DNA from: Pseudomonas izuensis
GTDB taxonomy: Bacteria; Pseudomonadota; Gammaproteobacteria; Pseudomonadales; Pseudomonadaceae
Length of the DNA: 64,000 nt
Direction: 5' to 3'
Assembly (NCBI RefSeq): GCF_009861505.1
Contig: NZ_WTFT01000037.1
Span: 62,001-126,000, forward strand
Below the pieces are notes generated by a model. It was not told where the DNA came from. It searched no databases and saw only the letters and a list, made by a program, of their open reading frames with translations. The position numbers and the translations under genes were made by a program. Below are positions 60,323 to 64,000 of this stretch, one piece after another. How positions within the stretch are numbered: position 1 is the stretch's first letter; each line of letters begins with the position of its first letter.

Positions 60323-61000
60323 ATGAGCGAGTTGTTACTGATTGATGATGACCAGGAGCTGTGTGAGCTTCTGAGCAGTTGGCTGAGCCAGGAAGGCTTT
60401 CAGGTGCGTGCCTGTCACGATGGCCAGAGTGCCCGTCGTGCGCTGGCTGAGTCCTCCCCGGCAGCCGTGGTGCTGGATGTGATGTTGCCGGACGGCAGCG
60501 GCCTGGAACTGCTCAAGCAGTTGCGCAGTGATCATCCGGACCTGCCGGTGCTGATGCTTTCGGCCCGGGGCGAACCACTGGACCGCATCCTCGGCCTGGA
60601 ACTGGGTGCCGACGATTACCTGGCCAAGCCCTGCGACCCCCGGGAACTGACAGCCCGCCTGCGCGCCGTGTTGCGCCGCAGTCATCCGGCGGCGACATCC
60701 AGCCAGATGGAGCTGGGCGACCTGTGCTTCAGCCCGGTACGCGGCGTGGTCAGCATCGATGAACAGGAATTCTCCCTCACCGTTTCCGAAAGCCGGTTGC
60801 TGGAAGCCCTGCTCAAGCAACCTGGCGAGCCACTGGACAAACAGGAACTGGCGCAAATAGCGCTCGGCCGCAAGCTGACGCTGTACGACCGCAGCCTCGA
60901 CATGCACGTGAGCAACCTGCGCAAGAAAATCGGCCCGCATCCCGATGGCCGTCCGCGCATCGTGGCCCTGCGCAGCCGCGGCTATTACTACAGCCTCTAA
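60323..61000 (+). CDS. OmpR-family response regulator (CpxR-like)
   Basis: 225 aa. The receiver domain has the acidic pair D8/D9, phosphoacceptor D52 (VVLDVMLPDG) and a lysine in ADDYLAKP. The C-terminal winged helix ends LDMHVSNLRKKIGPHPDGR. Its likely partner kinase gene lies 850 bp downstream, beyond a Spy/CpxP-like chaperone gene, which makes this a Cpx-type envelope stress system. Confidence 0.9.
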   Translation: MSELLLIDDDQELCELLSSWLSQEGFQVRACHDGQSARRALAESSPAAVVLDVMLPDGSGLELLKQLRSDHPDLPVLMLSARGEPLDRILGLELGADDYLAKPCDPRELTARLRAVLRRSHPAATSSQMELGDLCFSPVRGVVSIDEQEFSLTVSESRLLEALLKQPGEPLDKQELAQIALGRKLTLYDRSLDMHVSNLRKKIGPHPDGRPRIVALRSRGYYYSL

Positions 61001-61005
61001 CCCTC

Positions 61006-61086
61006 CTGTAGGTGCTGGCTTGTGAGCGAAAGCGGTGTGACAGACATACCGCGTCGCCAATTTCGCCAGCAAGCCGGCTCCTACGA
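61006..61086. repeat. REPIN 17 (head-outside type, degenerate)
   Basis: The left arm CTGTAGGTGCTGGCTTGTGA is decayed; the right arm TTTCGCCAGCAAGCCGGCTC is nearer to the consensus. Confidence 0.7.
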
Positions 61087-61125
61087 GGCCTGACCAAGGG
61101 TTTGTCAGGAAGGCACAAATTCATC

Positions 61126-61141
61126 TTTACCCAAGCTTTAC
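61126..61141 (+). promoter_or_regulatory. CpxR-box-like direct repeat upstream of the spy-like gene
   Basis: TTTAC-CCAAGC-TTTAC (GTAAA-N6-GTAAA on the other strand) compares with the CpxR box GTAAA-N5-GTAAA; the spacing here is one base longer. It lies about 83 bp before the Spy-like ATG. Confidence 0.5.
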
Positions 61142-61223
61142 GCTCCGCTGACCGCCGCTGACCTTGATCTCCGTAATCTGTACTCATCCGGAACGTACCG
61201 GGAATGAGACAAGGAGATTCACC

Positions 61224-61673
61224 ATGCGCAAGACTCTTATCGCTCTGATGTTCGCCGCCGCCCTGCCGACCGTAGCCATGGCCATGCCTGAAGGCGCCGG
61301 GTCCATGGGTGGCCCGATGGACGGCTCGCACCACGGCGGTCAGATGCACGGCATGCACGGCAAAGGCCCGTACAGCCAGCTGGACCTGAGCCGCGAACAG
61401 CGCGAGCAGATCCGTAAAATCATGGGCGAGCAGATGCATGAGCGTAAGCAAGTGGTCGAAAAATACCTGGAGAAACTCTCGCCAGCCGACCAAAAAGCGA
61501 TGAAAGACGAAATGGCGGCCAACCACAAAAAAGCCGAAGCCGATGTGCGTGCCCTGCTGAAGCCGGATCAACAGAAGAAATTCGACGAGATCCAGAAAAA
61601 ACAAGCTGAGCGTCGCGCTGAATGGGCGGAGTTCAAGGCTTGGAAAGCGCAACAGGCGCAAAAAGCGCAATAA
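61224..61673 (+). CDS. Spy/CpxP-family periplasmic chaperone
   Basis: 149 aa, AAGGAG 8 nt before the ATG. Signal peptide MRKTLIALMFAAALPTVAMA, then a His/Met-rich stretch (GSHHGGQMHGMHGKG) that could bind metal. The helical core carries the Spy/CpxP pattern YSQLDLSREQREQIRKIMGE and a Lys/Ala/Gln-rich end. Expected to be an ATP-independent chaperone in the periplasm and a feedback regulator of the neighbouring Cpx-like kinase. A CpxR-box-like repeat lies upstream. Confidence 0.85.
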   Translation: MRKTLIALMFAAALPTVAMAMPEGAGSMGGPMDGSHHGGQMHGMHGKGPYSQLDLSREQREQIRKIMGEQMHERKQVVEKYLEKLSPADQKAMKDEMAANHKKAEADVRALLKPDQQKKFDEIQKKQAERRAEWAEFKAWKAQQAQKAQ

Positions 61674-61730
61674 TGATCTAACCCCTAGCCCAGCGGCTGA
61701 ACACCGTTGGGTCTGAAACTTTTGATCTAA

Positions 61731-61820
61731 TGTGGGAGCGAGCCTGCTCGCGAAGGCGGTATGTCAGGCAGAAGTGATGTCGTCTGTCACGCCCTCTTCG
61801 CGAGCAGGCTCGCTCCCACA
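61731..61820. repeat. REPIN 18 (head-outside type)
   Basis: Inverted TGTGGGAGCGAGCCTGCTCG arms separating the spy-like gene from the sensor kinase gene. Confidence 0.92.
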
Positions 61821-61848
61821 TGGATTTGTGTTTGCTTGAGGATTTTCT

Positions 61849-63192
61849 GTGCGCTCATTGTTCTGGCGTATCCTGGCCAGTTTCTGGCTGGCCATCGCTC
61901 TGGTTGCAGGCCTGTCCATTTTGCTCGGCCACATGCTCAACCAGGATGCGTGGATTCTCAGTCGCCACCCCGGCCTCAACACCTTGGCCGAGCAATGGAC
62001 GCAAACCTACGAATCCGAGGGTGAAGAAGCAGCCCAGGACATTCTGGAACAGCGCAAACGCCAATATCACATCGACGTTCAGGTACTCAACGAGAGTGGC
62101 GACCCGGTGGTACACGGCACCTTTCCGCGACGCGCGGCGGCTTTCGAAGCGCGCCAGAACAATGATGACCGGCGCCTGCCATGGCGTCGTCTGACCGTTG
62201 AATACACCAGTGAAAAGACCGGCGACACCTACCTGTTGATCTATCGCATCCCCCACCCGGAACTCGATGCCTGGCATCGCGAAAGCCTGCTCTGGCCACT
62301 GAGTGCACTGGGCATCGCGCTAGTGGTGCTGACCCTGTTCAGCTTGCTGGTGACCTTTTCCATCACCCGCCCTCTCAGTCGCTTGCGCGGTGCAGTGCAT
62401 GATCTGGGGCAAACCACTTACCAACAGAACAGCCTGGTTAAACTGGCCAATCGTCGAGACGAATTCGGCGTGCTGGCTAACGATTTCAACCGCATGGGCG
62501 CGCGTCTGCAGAGCCTGATCGGCAGCCAGCGACAACTGTTGCGGGACGTCTCCCACGAACTGCGCTCGCCCCTTGCCCGCCTGCGTATTGCGCTGGCCCT
62601 GGCGGAACGGGCCACGCCGGATGAACGGCAAAAACTCTGGCCGCGCCTTACCCGGGAGTGTGACCGGCTTGAAGCACTGATCAGTGAAATCCTGGTACTG
62701 GCGCGGGTCGATGCCGACAACGCCAGCGCCGAAGAGGTAGACCTGAACGCGCTGCTCACGACGCTGCAACGGGATGCACAGCTGGGATCACCGGAGCAGA
62801 ATGTTCAACTTGAGGCCGAGCCGCAACTGAACCTCAGGGGGTGGCCGACCATGATCGAGCGCGCCGTGGATAACCTGCTGCGTAATGCCCAGCGCTTCAA
62901 TCCGGTGGGCGGGCAACCGATTGAAATGCAGGCGCTGCGCCAGGGCGAGCGGATTGTAGTGACCGTACGTGACCATGGCCCGGGCGTTGATACTGAACAT
63001 TTGAATCAGCTCGGCGAGCCGTTCTACCGGGCGCCAGGGCAGACCGCGGCTGGACACGGCCTGGGGCTGGCCATTGCCCGCCGCGCGGCGGAGCGGCACG
63101 GCGGGAGTCTGGTGCTGGCCAATCATCCGGAGGGCGGATTCATTGCCAGCCTGGAATTGCCGTTGGTGCCAGGGGCCATTCCCCAACCCTGA
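61849..63192 (+). CDS. Sensor histidine kinase (CpxA-like)
   Basis: 447 aa from a GTG at 61849 with TTGAGG upstream. Membrane helix 1 (ILASFWLAIALVAGLSILLG), periplasmic sensor (about 30-150), helix 2 (LSALGIALVVLTLFSLLVTF), HAMP, then the dimerisation helix with H236 in DVSHELRSPLARL. The ATPase has N-box NLLRNAQRFNP, DHGPGVD and GHGLGLAIARR. Pairs with the CpxR-like regulator upstream. Confidence 0.9.
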   Translation: MRSLFWRILASFWLAIALVAGLSILLGHMLNQDAWILSRHPGLNTLAEQWTQTYESEGEEAAQDILEQRKRQYHIDVQVLNESGDPVVHGTFPRRAAAFEARQNNDDRRLPWRRLTVEYTSEKTGDTYLLIYRIPHPELDAWHRESLLWPLSALGIALVVLTLFSLLVTFSITRPLSRLRGAVHDLGQTTYQQNSLVKLANRRDEFGVLANDFNRMGARLQSLIGSQRQLLRDVSHELRSPLARLRIALALAERATPDERQKLWPRLTRECDRLEALISEILVLARVDADNASAEEVDLNALLTTLQRDAQLGSPEQNVQLEAEPQLNLRGWPTMIERAVDNLLRNAQRFNPVGGQPIEMQALRQGERIVVTVRDHGPGVDTEHLNQLGEPFYRAPGQTAAGHGLGLAIARRAAERHGGSLVLANHPEGGFIASLELPLVPGAIPQP

Positions 63193-63197
63193 TCCCT

Positions 63198-63289
63198 TGT
63201 GGGAGCGAGCCTGCTCGCGAAGACGGCTTATCAGTCAATGCATATGGCGACTGACACGGCGCTTTCGCGAGCAGGCTCGCTCCCACAGG
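63198..63289. repeat. REPIN 19 (head-outside type)
   Basis: Inverted TGTGGGAGCGAGCCTGCTCG arms between the convergent kinase and nitroreductase genes. Confidence 0.92.
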
Positions 63290-63301
63290 GGAATGATGGC
63301 G

Positions 63302-63868
63302 TCAGGCTTTACCAGGCCAGGCGCTGACGAACTCAGCCAAATCCACCTTCTCCGCCACGCGCGGCTCCTTCAGCGGCGTGCCAAGGTACAGAAACGCAAT
63401 CACCTCTTCCCCCTCGGCCAGTCCCAACCCTTTGGCCACATGCGGCGAATAGGCCAGGTCACCGGTACGCCACACTGCGCCAATGCCTTGTGCATAGGCC
63501 GCCAGCAAGATGCCGTGCGCCGCACATCCAGCCGCGAGCAGCTGCTCGGATTTCGGATATTTGACGTGATCCTGCAACCGGGCAATCACCACGACCACCA
63601 ACGGCGCGCGCAGGGGGCCGTTGCGCGCCTTGTCAATGGCCGCTTCAGTGACTTCGCCATCCTGCAGCTTCGCCGCTTCGGCCAACAACTCGCCCATTTG
63701 CTCGCGCGCCGCGCCTTCGACCGTCAGAAAACGCCACGGCTGCAAATGACCGTGATCCGGTGCACGCATGGCGGCGCCAAACAGCACTTCGCGCTGTTCT
63801 TGGGTAGGTGCCGGCTCGACCAGGCGTGGAACGGAAACACGGTTGAGCAAAACGTCGAGAGCCTGCAT
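63302..63868 (-). CDS. Nitroreductase-family protein (YdjA type)
   Basis: 188 aa, FMN-dependent fold. Blocks: VSVPRLVEPAPTQEQREVLF, MRAPDHGHLQPWRF (FMN site), AAGCAAHGILLAAYAQGIGA and FLYLGTPLKEP. This short form resembles E. coli YdjA, whose physiological substrate is unknown. NAD(P)H-dependent reduction of nitro compounds or quinones is the family activity. Confidence 0.88.
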   Translation of the reverse strand: MQALDVLLNRVSVPRLVEPAPTQEQREVLFGAAMRAPDHGHLQPWRFLTVEGAAREQMGELLAEAAKLQDGEVTEAAIDKARNGPLRAPLVVVVIARLQDHVKYPKSEQLLAAGCAAHGILLAAYAQGIGAVWRTGDLAYSPHVAKGLGLAEGEEVIAFLYLGTPLKEPRVAEKVDLAEFVSAWPGKA

Positions 63869-63988
63869 CGGCCACCTCCTGAAAAAAATGTGCGGCTATT
63901 CTAGCTGCAAGTACTACCGGAGTGCCGGTTTACATGCCCTGCCCCGCAGGTAGAATGGCGCCTTTCTTATTTCAGCCGAGCGGAATTC

Positions 63989-64000
63989 ATGGCGTTGCCG
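63989..64000 (+). CDS. Start of a further gene (first four codons)
   Basis: ATG GCG TTG CCG at the right edge, preceded by GAGCGGA and, 25 bp further up, a TAGAATGGC-type -10 frequent in Pseudomonas. It is too short to identify. Confidence 0.4.

Noticed and set aside
1493..63289. Paired inverted repeats considered as terminators
   Set aside because: They lack T-runs, recur with nearly the same sequence 19 times, and separate true terminators are found next to several of them; they are REPINs.
1..64000. CRISPR array, tRNA, rRNA, prophage or intact insertion sequence
   Set aside because: No regularly spaced direct repeats, tRNA-like folds, integrase, phage structural genes or transposase reading frames were seen.

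Overview
The window looks like the chromosome of a Pseudomonas of the P. fluorescens group. Gene content and order match Pseudomonas core blocks I know from P. aeruginosa PAO1 (serC-pheA-gyrA-mtnA-MTA deaminase-ubiG-mupP-yciK; rbdA-like gene to fumC2). GC is high, and a large family of paired GTGGGAGC...GCTCGCGA-type repeats (REPINs) fills the spaces between genes. No tRNA, rRNA, CRISPR array, prophage or intact insertion sequence was seen.

Layout. 1-9.6 kb: serC/pheA (serine and aromatic amino acid synthesis), gyrA, the methylthioadenosine salvage genes mtnA and MTA deaminase (divergent), then ubiG-mupP-yciK. 9.7-14.3 kb: two c-di-GMP proteins (a GAF-like/GGDEF cyclase and an RbdA-like PAS-GGDEF-EAL protein) flanking a gene whose iron-ligand residues match UndA, the 1-undecene-forming fatty acid oxidase. 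14.4-27.1 kb: ABC exporter, DsbA-like protein, trhO, bolA, DUF2059, fumC, DMT transporter, thiolase, polyphosphate:AMP phosphotransferase and the bifunctional tRNA modifier mnmC.

27.1-37.5 kb is the most distinctive part. A 1602-residue protein carries a dermonecrotic-toxin-like N-terminal region, leucine-rich repeats and a C-terminal NEL-type E3 ubiquitin ligase domain with a CxD catalytic motif. It stands back to back with the NAGGN osmolyte operon (amidotransferase, GNAT/ATP-grasp synthetase, M42 peptidase). yheU and a divergent csrA paralogue follow as convergent, overlapping genes.

37.8-47.4 kb holds envelope and small-protein genes: YnfA, an SDR, DUF3309, an LTA-synthase-like sulfatase, a START protein, a YkgJ zinc/iron-cluster protein, a MocR-type regulator, and a three-gene unit of solute-binding protein plus two lipoproteins. 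47.5-53.1 kb: etfBA and divergent ETF-quinone oxidoreductase, separated by an unusually structured control region (PsrA-type box, strong sigma-70 promoter, 26-bp palindrome, MITE-like inverted repeat), then an AroP-type permease. 53.1-64 kb: an 878-bp gap, rluB, scpAB with a YciO-type protein and rnm, yciB/yciI, a Cpx-like response regulator, Spy-like chaperone and sensor kinase, a nitroreductase, and the first codons of one more gene.

Start codons were chosen from ribosome-binding sites and family N-termini. All functions are inferred from sequence recognition alone, without database searches.
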